Of a stretch of DNA of 64,000 bases, positions 1 through 11,500 are shown one piece after another. The translations under genes and the position numbers were made by a program. The notes beneath the pieces were generated by a model. That model made no database searches. It saw nothing but the letters and a program-made list of their open reading frames with translations, and was not told the DNA's origin. Every line of letters begins with the position of its first letter. Within the stretch, counting starts at the first letter, position 1. This DNA is from Sycon ciliatum. Its lineage: Eukaryota > Porifera > Calcarea > Leucosolenida > Sycettidae. The stretch spans positions 19,960,154 through 20,024,153 of the forward strand of contig NC_088644.1 in the NCBI RefSeq assembly GCF_964019385.1, given 5' to 3'.

Positions 1-77
1 CTATCGGCTAGTGGGTGATCCCAGACTTACGTGCCAGCCGAACGGCCAGTGGAATAGTGCTAGACCCGTTTGCACAG
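1..77 (+). CDS. End of a CCP domain exon (partial)
   Basis: The frame from base 2 reads LTCQPNGQWNSARPVC, the classic last third of a CCP: the third Cys, Gly-x-Trp and the fourth Cys. The exon ends G|GTATGT in phase 1. The remainder lies outside the window. Confidence 0.8.
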
Positions 78-3000
78 GTATGTCCATCGCCCGTGTTTCC
101 ACTGCATTTGAATACTGTACAGTAGCATCAGGGCAACATCTGATCATTGAGAGCTCTTCACGGTGTACACCTGGATATGCCAGCATGCCATTTGTATGTT
201 ATGCTACCCATCGATTGTCACCTCATCATCCACTGAACCAGGATTGTTTCTTGGTCACATTCACCCAGTGGACACAGCTCTGCTTCTGGAAACCCAAGTT
301 GCTCTCCTTGTCACAGTGTATGGTTGTTTGTGATATGTCTGTTGCTAACATCACATCATTGGGCACACAAGACGCATATGATATAGCACAAGCTAAGTGT
401 CTGTTGATAGCTATGATCCTATTCAAAACTCGATCGAGTACTGGAGAACGGGTATTTTTAGCGACTACTAATTTTCGCGTTTTCCCATTGTCAACCGGTT
501 AGCGATGTTTTATTTTAGCGATTTGCAGCGATTTTACTCACGGACCACCAGTCCACTACTATGTCTCAACGGATTAGCAACTTGAAACTTTAGCGAAAAT
601 TAATCGATCGCTAAATTCGCTAGAGTTTTTACGTCGCTAAAATTACCCGTTCTACAGTAACTGTTTCTCTCACTTGTTGTTTACAGTAAACCAATGTACA
701 GACCCAGGCATGGTGCCGCAGAGCACCCGCACCGTTTCAGATCGGCGATTCATAACGGGAACGGTCATCACATACACCTGCTCGTCTGGTTACACCTTGG
801 CCAGTGGATCATTGCGCCTGACCTGTCAGTCAACAGGACAATATGACAACAGACCTCCAGTCTGTGATGGTGAGTTTAGTACATAATAGTATTGTCGATC
901 AGCAGTACGATGTGTAGTGTTGTCTACCAGTTATAGAATGAGTGCTGTCAATTTCTGTGTAACCGGTGCAGTCGTGATGATCGTATTAGACGGCAGTAGC
1001 ACCATTGCTTGACTGATTGTATACGAAGGGTCAGTTGGTCATGTAGCAGATCACATTCAGCGGTCCTGACATGGCCACCACACGTAGTGTCACAATTTGC
1101 GTGTGCATGGCTTGGTGTGTTTACATGGCTGGCTTGCTTTCCCTCTGTCCCATTATCAGTTCTGTCATGCGCTGACCCTGGCCAGCCGGACAATGGTGAG
1201 CGCTATGGTGATAGTTTCCGCGTGGGAGCCACCGTAGCGTACGGCTGTAATGCCGGCTATAACCTGGTTGGTGGGCTGACACAGCAATGCCAGCCTGATG
1301 GACAATGGTCTGAAACAAGACCCACATGCCAAGGTAAGCAGCAACTTACAGTGGTAATAGCTGACATGTTTTGGTTGTGCTCCAGTGCCGCAGCACTACA
1401 AGATGCTGCAAATGATGGCCAGAATTAGTGCCATGATATCCAGTAAAAACTAAAAACTAGTAAAAATGATGTGTGACGATGACTGGTTGCAGCGATAGTA
1501 GGTATGAACATTTCTACACCAAGATACCTGAACTACTGCTGCGTTTGCATGACACGAGTACACGGCTAGTACATCAGACTATTGTATGATTGGATGCAAC
1601 ATCATCCACACAAGTGCAGATCAGCAGAGGACAGTGCTGATACAGTCATACTAGTGGGCCAGCAAGGATGGACCACATCCTTTGACCACTATTCTTATGC
1701 AAGTAACAGGCCCGGAATGGTCGTTAGGATTGTTTATTGATGCAAGCACATTTTCTACAAGAATACCATCGTATTGCAAATCAAAGGAAAATGTATTCCT
1801 TCATGCACCGGGCACTGCACTAGGGTGCAGCACTGAGCAACACATGCGCAGCCAATGCTAAACTGCAGCATGGCTTTATCACTGTACATGCGGGCAGGGA
1901 AACGTGTGCTGTGCTTCAACACAAGCAAACCATGAAGAACAATGAAGCAAGCCGTTAGCAATTAAAGGCATGGGGAAGAACAGAGATCCTGCATGCTATG
2001 GGCCAAGTGTTAAAACTACAGCAATAAAATTAATGTATAAAATATTGCCAACGGCAAATAGACAACACATACACGTACTAAATCAGTACAGACTAACTAA
2101 TTACAGAGAAATGCACCAGCACGGCCGGAGAAAAAGGTACATGGATATAATGTTTGTAAGGAGAAGAATCCGCTAATGTTTTATGTCTATGCTGAGATGA
2201 AGCACTAAACAGGCGCTGCATGCTATAATATTCGGAAATAAGTGAGATTTGCCAACTGAGCAGCAGAAAAATATAGATTCTGATTTCTTTTTGTGATTTG
2301 TGATTCATATACAAGTCACTGTAACACATTTCATGGATAATAGAATGACAGAACATGTTCATAAGTCGCGACATGCTGCAAACGCAGGGTGAACATTTTT
2401 TTGATCAAATCACTGATTTCTAGGGCATGACATTTTATCAGTAAATATCAGGAATATGGTGAGCAAAATACTAAAAATTCAGAATTCGAATGGTTCAGGT
2501 CAGTGACACTGCAGTACCAAGATTTCCTATTTGTAAAAAAAAGTATAAAACGTGTGTCTTTTGCTTTGTCGAATGAATGGAACAAGTGAAGAGGTTTCTA
2601 GATTATGCTGGTTTGTATTGCTCTGGGTTCTGCAACTTAGTTGCCTTGATTGAATCCCACACCCAGGCAGGAGTGACAGGCACTGCGTTCTCTGGCGATG
2701 TCTGAGCAAACAAAGGTCGACAAGAGAGATAACATTAGGAAGCCTGCATGGGGAACATAGGATCTTGTACTGTGGATGGGTAAATAGTAAAAAACCAAAT
2801 GCAGCGCTGTTCATTGAAATCCGGCCCTGTGAGTCAGCTAGTACCGGACGCTGTGCACTGGACTGTGCACTGGACTGCGTATAGATGTCGGTACCTAGCT
2901 GATTCACTAGCCGGGATTTCACTGAGCACGGCTGTAGAAGATCAGTTGCAGAAGAGTACAAGTGTCACGCCACCATCTACACTATAGTGATAATGTACAA

Positions 3001-3342
3001 TGCGCACTTACCGTCTCAACTTCGGTTATGAAATGTGTGGCATCAGCTGCTCCAGTTCCATTCACGACTTTGCCACCGTACCTGCACACAACCTGTCAAG
3101 GAAAAGTAGGCCTCCAGGAGGTGCAGGTTCAACACGTGTGGTGGCTGGCAGTGACTGCAACATGTGTGATGGTTGCAGCTACCCTATTATTCATACTGAT
3201 TCGAACATCATATTACCGTAAAGTACCGCCAGAGCGCCCTGTCTCGCGAGAGCGCCCCACCTTGATTTTACAGCCTGAGAAAGGAAAATCGTATGGCAGA
3301 GTGCAACGAAGTTTGTACGATGTGAGAATCTTAGTGTACTAA
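1..3342 (+). CDS. CCP (sushi) repeat protein with putative transmembrane end, 5'-partial
   Basis: Extracellular CCP modules of this kind bind proteins or glycans on the cell surface or in the matrix. The visible exons are 1-77, 687-869, 1160-1333 and, less surely, 3047-3342. The first three carry the end of one CCP and two whole CCPs, with the usual Cys, Pro-Gly, Gly-Tyr and Gly-x-Trp landmarks. All junctions split a codon after its first base, as is typical of CCP exons. The last exon has a short Thr/Pro stretch, a hydrophobic segment (VWWLAVTATCVMVAATLLFI) and a basic stop-transfer. The start lies left of the window. The alternative is that the last exon is not used and these CCPs splice over the antisense ligase gene into the CCP exons from 14020. 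CCP calls are sure; the gene end is not. Confidence 0.7.
441..657. mobile_element. MITE with TA target duplication in a CCP intron
   Basis: The ends are imperfect inverted repeats: CTGGAGAACGGGTA on the left, and the complement of CTGTAGAACGGGTA on the right, each followed by TTTTAGCGAC. A TA dinucleotide flanks each side (439-440 and 658-659). The inside is AT-rich with repeated TTTAGCGA motifs and no reading frame. This is a non-autonomous Tc1/mariner-type element by structure. Confidence 0.75.
687..869 (+). CDS. CCP domain exon
   Basis: The exon follows TTTACAG and ends TGATG|GTGAGT, phase 1 at both sides, 183 nt. The product runs from QCTDPGMVPQ to STGQYDNRPPVC and has the four CCP cysteines (in TDPG, YTC, LTC and PVC contexts). 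Gly-Tyr is present, but the usual Gly-x-Trp is Gly-x-Tyr. Confidence 0.85.
1160..1333 (+). CDS. CCP domain exon
   Basis: The exon follows TTATCAG and ends CAAG|GTAAGC, phase 1 at both sides, 174 nt. It reads SCADPGQPDNGERYGD at the start and QPDGQWSETRPTC at the end, a full CCP with all four cysteines and the conserved Trp. Confidence 0.88.
1334..3046 (+). other. Long intron (or 3' flank) with a MITE
   Basis: There is no coding exon that I can support. AT-rich unique DNA fills about 1450-2790. A MITE-like inverted repeat sits at 2801-2934. Confidence 0.5.
2801..2934. mobile_element. MITE of the GAAATCCG family, copy 1
   Basis: The left arm contains ATTGAAATCCGGCC and GTCAGCTAGTACC. The right arm is the inverted version, GGTACCTAGCTGATTC then GGGATTTCACTGAGCAC. 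The same terminal core (GAAATCCG) ends related elements at 22417-22601 and 43188-43327. No reading frame is seen. Confidence 0.6.
3047..3342 (+). CDS. Putative last exon: transmembrane segment and short tail
   Basis: A possible acceptor (GGCATCAG) keeps the phase-1 frame of the CCP exons. It gives a Thr/Pro juxtamembrane stretch, a membrane span of about 22 residues starting at VWWLAV, RTSYYRK, and a tail that stops at 3340-3342. From the codons after SYY the tail lies inside the MITE at 3216-3518, so roughly 43 residues of the reading frame are transposon-derived. The pyrimidine tract before the acceptor is weak, and no transcript evidence is available. Confidence 0.45.
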
Positions 3343-3518
3343 GGTCACGCTTGGCAGGGTTTTGTGTGGAGCTTGTGTCCGCTCGAAGGTACGGATTTTC
3401 TGCAAAACGTGCAATATGTGTACAAGGTTCATGTCGTATGACCTACAGACAGCAGACCACCTCCACAATACGACCACGAAAGGATGAGATAGTGGGGCGC
3501 TCTGGCGGTACTTTACGG
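3216..3518. mobile_element. MITE, 303 bp, TA target duplication
   Basis: The terminal inverted repeats start CCGTAAAGTACCGCCAGAGC and match exactly in reverse at the right end. They are flanked by TA at 3214-3215 and 3519-3520. The element lies between the 3' ends of two converging genes: it overlaps the end of the plus-strand reading frame and comes within 30 bp of the ligase stop codon. Confidence 0.8.
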
Positions 3519-3546
3519 TAGTAGCAGTGCATGGCTTTAAAGAATT

Positions 3547-3723
3547 TTACAGTTTGTAAATTCGTCCAGTGCTAAAGGCGTAGTGTGAATGAGGAGGATA
3601 CGCGACAATGTGTCGCTGGATCTCCTTGGCCGGAAGCAAGCTTGTGTGAACCTTGGCTGTCACGTCTGAGAAATAATCCGGCAGCGGCTTCTTGACAGAC
3701 CAGTCTAGCGTTGGCGATGGATC
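3547..3723 (-). CDS. LIG3: LIG3 exon 25: C-terminus, possibly a half BRCT
   Basis: The exon follows TGTGGAGCAG and runs 58 codons to a stop. It includes KKPLPDYFSDV and IQRHIVAY, which recall the first strand and helix of the ligase III BRCT, but the second half of a BRCT is absent before the stop. A MITE begins 28 bp beyond the stop. Either the gene never had a full BRCT here or the insertion removed it. Confidence 0.55.
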   Translation of the reverse strand, partial: DPSPTLDWSVKKPLPDYFSDVTAKVHTSLLPAKEIQRHIVAYPPHSHYAFSTGRIYKL

Positions 3724-5504
3724 CTGCTCCACAAAGCAACGAGAAGCACACAATTCCAATCATGCTCCTAAACACAGTTCCAGGCCTGTACCAATACCAG
3801 CCAGCAAGCAGTCATGGCAGAGCTAAAAAAAGATGCAGTAGCTGAAGAAATCAGACCAAACCAAGACTCACTGATGGATGGCGGAATCGGGCAAGGTGTT
3901 TCGCATTTGTCTGGTAGCACTTCTCGCCATACTGGCACATTGGCTTCTGTGAGTTAGATACGAACAGAGAACACATACACATACACGTACAACGGTACCA
4001 CCAATGCAGGATATGAGAACAACAAGGTCAGAAACTTGAATGAGACCAACATCATTGTATGAAGTACAGTACTTGCCAAAGAAATCCAACCTCATGAATA
4101 AAGTAGCGCCGGGTGCAACGCAGCCCTAATACTACACATATTGCAGGTCTGTGCACTACGCAGCCCTAATACTACACATACTGCAGGTCTGTGCACTACG
4201 CAGCCCTAATACTACACATACTGCAGGTCTGTGCACTCGAACGTGGTGCTACTTTATTCATGAGGTTGGAATTCTCTGGCCAGAACTGTACAAATTAAGT
4301 GGTACATTAAACCCTTCGCTCTACTTTAAAAAGAACTTACCAAGCGTTTAGCAAACGTTTCATCTTCGCTGTCCTCATCATCCACCTCACGCTTTCTCTT
4401 TAAAGTTTTAGCCTCGGTGGCACTAGTACTGTCGCTAGCGTCCATTGGTGTGTCGGTCTTGATTGAAGCAGTCGAAGAAGACACCGCAATGGCCGCGGCA
4501 CCAGATGTAGAAGACACCGCAACGGCCGCTGCACCAGATGTAGAAGACGCAGCAACTCCACCTGTTGCACCCCCGTTGAAGGTGAAGAAGGGAACATCCT
4601 CCCCCTGGTCTTCATCTTCATCTGCATCTTTCTCGCCGAGAAGCTTCTTGGTCAATGCCATGTCTGAACACCAGAAAGAGAGAAGACAAATTCAACACGG
4701 GTATTCATTGATATTTACATCAGTTTAAAATAATAAGTCCCGCAGGATGCTGTCAATGGACGTTATTCATACAGGACAGGTAGGTCAACATAAGCCACCA
4801 ACAGTCACGCTACTATTGCATGATGTATGTGTAGACAATGACATGTGTGTGTATACATACCATTCTTGGAGCTGGAGACCTGAACAAGTTTCTGTAGACG
4901 CAAAAGAGGACACAAGCAACGAACAAGCATTGGTGTCATGGCTAGCTAGTCATGGCATTCCCAAATTAGAAGTCCAGGAAACTATAATAAAGATTAGAGT
5001 CAGTACTACAGATGGAACGGTAGTCAACGGGAAGAAAAAAAAAGATATTTGGGGACACACTTAAAGGAGTGATGGTTGGCAGCTCACCTTCAGCCGGTCA
5101 AGGTTAGTGGCGGTGTTCCAGTCCTTGTCATCACGGACGCGCGTGACACGTGGAAATCGAATAGAGATGCCTCCAGCAGTGTGGTGATGAGATGTACTGT
5201 ATTCAGCACCAGTGATTTCCCACACTGGAGATGCCTACACACAAGCAGTATAGTGAGAGATTATACAAATGTAAGGCAACATGCTCATGGTCTTGTCACC
5301 TTTTCCTGCTGATGTCCTCCAGACGTTTTAGAAACGGTGCACATAGAACAGCATCAGCTGGCCGGCAGCAACACATGCGAAGAATGCAAGATTCAGTCAA
5401 TGTGTACCTTCGGATCAGCGCTGACAAAGTCAGGAACGTGTTGGCTTTTCACATCCAGCCATGCCGGGACACGAGTAGAATCCTTATGAAGAAAAGATAC
5501 ACAC

Positions 5505-5542
<38 letters not shown>

Positions 5543-8500
5543 TTAGTACATGTGGATAGTTCAGATCTTGCAACTTGTGGTCTATACACAACTAACGCTT
5601 CACAGTGCATGCGTAGAGATAGGAAGTGTTCACAGATAGTACGGTTGTCAATTGATCTCGGAAGAAACACAGTGGGGGCAACAGAGAGAATAGATAAAAT
5701 ACCTTGTGGATGGCAGTCATCTTGAGCTCCTTCTGCAGCTTGGCAATCTTGGCATCATCAAAGCCATTGCCAACCTTACATACCGTCTTCCACTTTGATG
5801 TTGCCGGATCCCAGCAACCCATCAGGAAAACAGACATTAGGCCACCTAGCAGTAAGCACCAACATTCCAGATAGACAGAAAATAATGGAAATCAGTTGAA
5901 AAATGTCCCCTTGCCTCCGTGGGTACAGGAATGAGCTCAAAGAGTTCTGCCAAATAAAAATTATGTGAAAGTCAAAGTGGGCTGAAAGTTAAGACAGACA
6001 GAAGATGAAAGTAGAACAAACCTTTGCTGCCAGTGCCGTAGTAAGCTCCAAGAACAACCAAGTCGGCAGTGTCAGCCATAGCTCCATCCGCCAGGTAATC
6101 CTTCTTGACCTGCAAAGACAATAGCGAAAGTTTCTCCGAGTTACTCACAATACTTCCTACTTCTTTCGGCACACTCCTAGAAGCACAACATACCGGCAGA
6201 ACGAGAGAATGAGATTGACAGGGGTAGCTCTACGAATAGTTCTACGGCTTACCTTCAGCCAATGACGCTTGCCTGGCTCATAGACACCCTGCACATACAC
6301 AACACATGACAAGAGACAAGCAGGAAGTACACGTGTACACTATTGTGAAAAGCATGAGAACGTGGGACAAACACAGCACAGTCATGTATTCATACTCGAT
6401 ACCTAATCTGGGGAAGGTATGTCACGACAGACGGGGAAAAAACATGGACAGGAACATAGCGACTGGCGTGGAATGTTACCTGTGTGTCTTTGAGAACCAG
6501 TCCTTCCAGGCCCTCATTGATGGCACGTGCAATGAGGTGAGATAGATCTCCTCTCTTCTTGACGAGGTGCATCTCAGAGAGTTGAATGTGATTCTTGATC
6601 TCCGTGACGTTCTTACTCAACAGCTGGCGGCGTTCCTGAAGAGTCCTTTAGACATAGCGGCCGCAGCGGGAAGCCGTGCATACATAATCATACATGCCCA
6701 GCCAGCATGGCTGCAAAAGCTGAAACAGCTCCGTATCTTCCACATTGTGAGCCTGAAATTTGGCCTGTGGTGCACTAGACGTACCACCATGTGTAGTATC
6801 ATACTGTACTGATATGCAATGATATGATTTTACAGTACACGTACCAAGTATTGGGAAAAAAACGCAGCAGTCACCGGGACTTACTTGTTCACTAATGATT
6901 CACCGTTGAAGAATAGCAAGTCAAAGATGAAGATACAGACGCTCGCATTCTGGAAGTGTGTTTTCTGTGGAAACCCATTGAAACACCGGATCAGGAGGTT
7001 AAATAGAGACATGTACCTCTACCTACTCCATGAACAACCAAATCTGTCTTCTCACATACATAGTTACTACATGCTGAGAGTCAAAGCACATTGGTAGGCC
7101 TAGATTTCAAAAAGCAGACATATTCCTACTCCCTGAATCAAAGAGCGTACCTTGTGGGCACTAAGTGTGCCGAATGGCAGCGGCTTGCCAGTCTGGGTGT
7201 CAACCAACAGGACCTGGGACAAAGGATACACGGCAAAGAAATATCAGCCACCTCCGAACCAGGTACATGTAGAGCCAGCTCTAGCCACATAGCAGAATGC
7301 ATACGTTACAATGTATCGTGCTTTTTACTGCTTTTACTAAGTATTGAGCGGCGTAATGGTACAGTGTTTGCAGTCATTCACTAACCTCTCCATCAAGGAC
7401 CATGGAGTGACCATGTGGACATGCCTTGGGCACAAAGTCCTTCACATCAGCGACCTGCGAGAAGAGCAAAGCCCAACAGGACAGAAAACAAGCCTTACCC
7501 AAGCTGAACATAGCAATGGTGAGGATAGATCATTAGAACTCAACACAGTTAAAGAGGAAGTATGCTAGAATAAAAGTTGCATACCTTGTGTGGCATAACC
7601 TGCTTCAGACTGCGACTGTAGAACTCAAACTTGTCGGCACTCTTGTGCATCTAAAGTGGAAGCAGTAACAGGAAGAAAAATGGACAAAACAATTCCAGCA
7701 CACTTCACATTTGTTGATCACCAGAATGAGCATGGTGAGTAACCCAGATCTCACAGACTACTACAGTATTCACACAGTCCATTAGCTTATTTCATGGCAG
7801 CTTTATCAATCTGCAAGCCTACCTGTACACGTTCTCCATCGTACTTGATCTCTGCGTACATTCCATGGGGGCATTTCTTCATGGCCATGTCTACTGAGCG
7901 ACATGCCTCCGCCTAAGACAGCAACACGACAAAGAGCACACCAAGATTACCGGTACAAATAGCATCAACTTGCCTCGTAATGCTGAAATCTGATAGTTCA
8001 CTTCGATGAAGGCTTTCCCCACACCCTCAACAAATACATACGAGGCAAGAGAACGATCCTCTGGTAGACCCTCTAATTATTTATCTCCAACTACAGAAGA
8101 GAATGGCAATAGGAGCAGCGAGAACCGGACTGAACTCACCAGCATCGGCTTGATGGGAGTCATCAGCTGAGTCTTAATGCTAAGTGCTTTCTTCATACCG
8201 GGCATTGCTGGTGTAGGCGAGCTGTCAGCTGCCAAACACACACACACACCAGAAATATTCATGGATGCGAAGAGTAAAGGCAACTTCAAAGTACTTCCTT
8301 GATATACTTGTGTGATTCTAAAACGCCAGCATATAGGAGCGATACAAACATCTCAAGCTTGCAAACTAGACCTCGCAGCATATCCAATTCACATCCGGTA
8401 ACTCACCACTTCCTCCACCAGACGCGGCGGTCGGTGATGTCACTCCCGATTGGCGACCCAAACAGCGACGTACAACATCAGCCAGGTCTTGAGATGCCTG

Positions 8501-11500
8501 GAATGCAGCATAGGCGTTCTCATCGAGTGCACCCAATCTGCGTGCAAGAAGTCAAACAGAAACTCGTGTCTCCACGTCGCCTATACAAATAGATACGGAC
8601 ACGACATCTCGTGTTCATCACCACCTACAGATATTCCAGTACTATATACATGTACAAACTTCGAGTACTATCACCGGTGGAACTAGAATTTGTACAATAC
8701 AAGAGAAAAGAAGCATTTGTGTCCAAACGGTCTATTAACTTGATAATAAAATGTTGCCCTTGCATTACAGTAGTGCGGTTGCTAGTCAGTCTTACATGCA
8801 CTTGGCTCCAGCAAAGATTCGTAAGTCATGCTTGATGAGCCTGATGATGTACTTGAGATCATTAGCAGTGCATCTGTCAAAGTAGAGATTGGATAGAAAC
8901 ACACACACACACACACACATGCACACAGATTCAGTCTAACACGAGGTACAGGTCCAGAGTACGGGCATTGGAAATGAAACTACGAACTACACTGTGTTGA
9001 GTACTGGAAACAGGTGTTGCAAGCATTGGATCAGCAAAGAACTAGATCGCATTAACATCACTCGCAGCTTGAAACACAAATACCATTGCAATACTGTGGG
9101 TTGGAGATGGAATGCACAAGTGCAACGGCAAGTACCTTTTCGCGATGCGTGTCAGCACGACTTGTTGATCACGTTCCTTGGACACTTGCGTGAGATCATC
9201 AAGGAATCGGTCAACCTACACATCCACAATAGTGTGCATCAAGAAGTAAGATCTCCACGTGTAAATTTCAGAGAGGAAGAAGTATTGTGTGCAGACTTAC
9301 CTCATGGAGTGACAGAGCACTGCTTGCTGCAGGAGGACAAACGTCACTCGATGCAAAAAAGCGACGAATAGTTTCGGAGACATCTCCGTCCTAAAGGGAA
9401 AGGCAAACATAAAACACAACAGGGCTGAATATTGTCTATCAGGTGATGCAAATAATTTGTAGGATCAAATTATCTTGCAACAGTGTATCGAGTACATGTA
9501 CGCCCATTAGCAAGCCAAGACACCAAGTGATGTATGCGATTGGAACCATCCTCACCTGTTCCAAGTCTTCAGTCATGTCATCCAGGTCAGCTCCAAAGAC
9601 CTGTGATACAACACGGCAAACTAGGTGTTCCAATGTGTAAAGGCTAAGCGTGTGTGCAGATGAACAAACACTACTTATCCATGCATGGCTTATCTATCTG
9701 ACACGATAGTAGAGATCTAGTCGTAGACTCAGCACCAAGTCCAGCCCTTACTTGGCTAAAGACCTTGATCAAGCTGTTGTTCTTCAGGTGGTATACCCGC
9801 TTTGTCATATTCGGCAACAGTGTCTTGAAAAGCATGTAGTGGTCGCCGTGGAACTTCCCTGCACAATACAAATCAAGCAGACAATACAACATGGCATGAC
9901 GTCTATGTAGGCAGCATAGACCTACTGCTATCAGCCAGGGACCCCCCCCCCCCCCCACACACACATACAAAAATTAAGGAAAATGATGTGTATACATCAC
10001 AGTCATAGTGATGATCGTGTATGACTCAAAGACCGCAGGCAGAACACAACACAACACATGCGCGTCAGTGAACATTGTGATATGACGACGGTTACCTCTA
10101 CATCATTACCGTTCTTGATGTAGTTTGAGATCAGCTTCGTCTTGGCTGTGTAGGATGGTTCTCCTTCCAGGTCTAGACACAAGCGGCGGAACTTGCGTAA
10201 GCTGTTGTCCCGTGCAGCAGCATCAGAAGAGGCAGATGAAGATGCCGCTGCTGCACCGGCTGTTGATGAGACAGCAGCTGAGCTAGCCGCCGAGGACCCG
10301 GGAGACTTGGTAGCGCCTGTCAGTGTGGTTTGAACTGCTGCCTTCTTACCGCCTGGTACCTTGGCACCTTTCTTGATCATAGACATCAGGCCTAGACAAG
10401 GAGCGAGTGCACATGTGTACAAACACCTAAATTTCGATGCACATTTGCCTAAATTTCCAACAAGATCAGACTAACGGCCAAGCCGATGTGATTGATACTT
10501 ATCCTTCAAGTATGGAAGTTGATTCATTTTTTCTTCTTTGGCACTGCCGCTCACCTAATGAAAAACTTGATGGGTTGTCTCGAACAGCCCTACACCACTC
10601 GCTGCTTAGCAGTTGGAATACAACATGGCCAGTAGCGACTCAATGTGTGCGTAGTACAATGCTCGTAGGGTTCCCAGTAAAAAGGCAACGCCTGTTGGGA
10701 CTCCCCTAGTAGAATAATAAAATCTACTACTACTACTACTACTACTCGTACCGACAGCAACGTACAGTACATCCGAACACTGTTTTGTTTTCTGCAGTTC
10801 TCTTACTGTCAATCATCTTCTGTAGTTCAGCTTGCTCAGCGCTGTTCAGCGCATCACTGCCATCCAGATCATCCAGACTCTCGATTTTCTTCGTCGTTGC
10901 CCTGGCTCTTGTCAGCGCATCAAACATGCACTTGGCATGGTACCATACCTATCCACAGAAAGAAAGAAAACATCAACATCATTTATCACAGCAATACTAA
11001 TGAAATGCTCCAGACAGCCACAAAACTACTGCATGCTGGCCTGTACTGTGAAGGAAAAAAAACAATGAAGAAAGAAAAAAAGGAAAAAAGGAAAAAAAAA
11101 GAAGCACTGCAAGTAGTTTCATGATACAACACGTCAACAGTAAGAAGAGAAAAGAAGAAAGAAAAAAGGAAAAAGAAGCGTGTCATGATAATTGATATCT
11201 TGGTCGGGCTACTGTATGCCGTCTATTCACAGGCGCTATCCGACTACTGTTCCATGCGGCAGGTTTCGCCTGCTATGTTTCCATCCTGGGCCAGTAAAAA
11301 AATGCACTGCAAGTTTCATGATACAACAGTAAGAAGAGAAAAGAAGAAAGAAAAAGGAAAAAGAAGTGTGTCATGATATCTTGGTCGGGCTACTGTATGC
11401 CGTCTATTCACAGGCGCTATCCCACTACTGTTCCATGCGGCAGGTTTTGCCTGCTATATTTCCATCCTGGGCCAGTACCCTGCTCTTCAAAGACCTGGAC

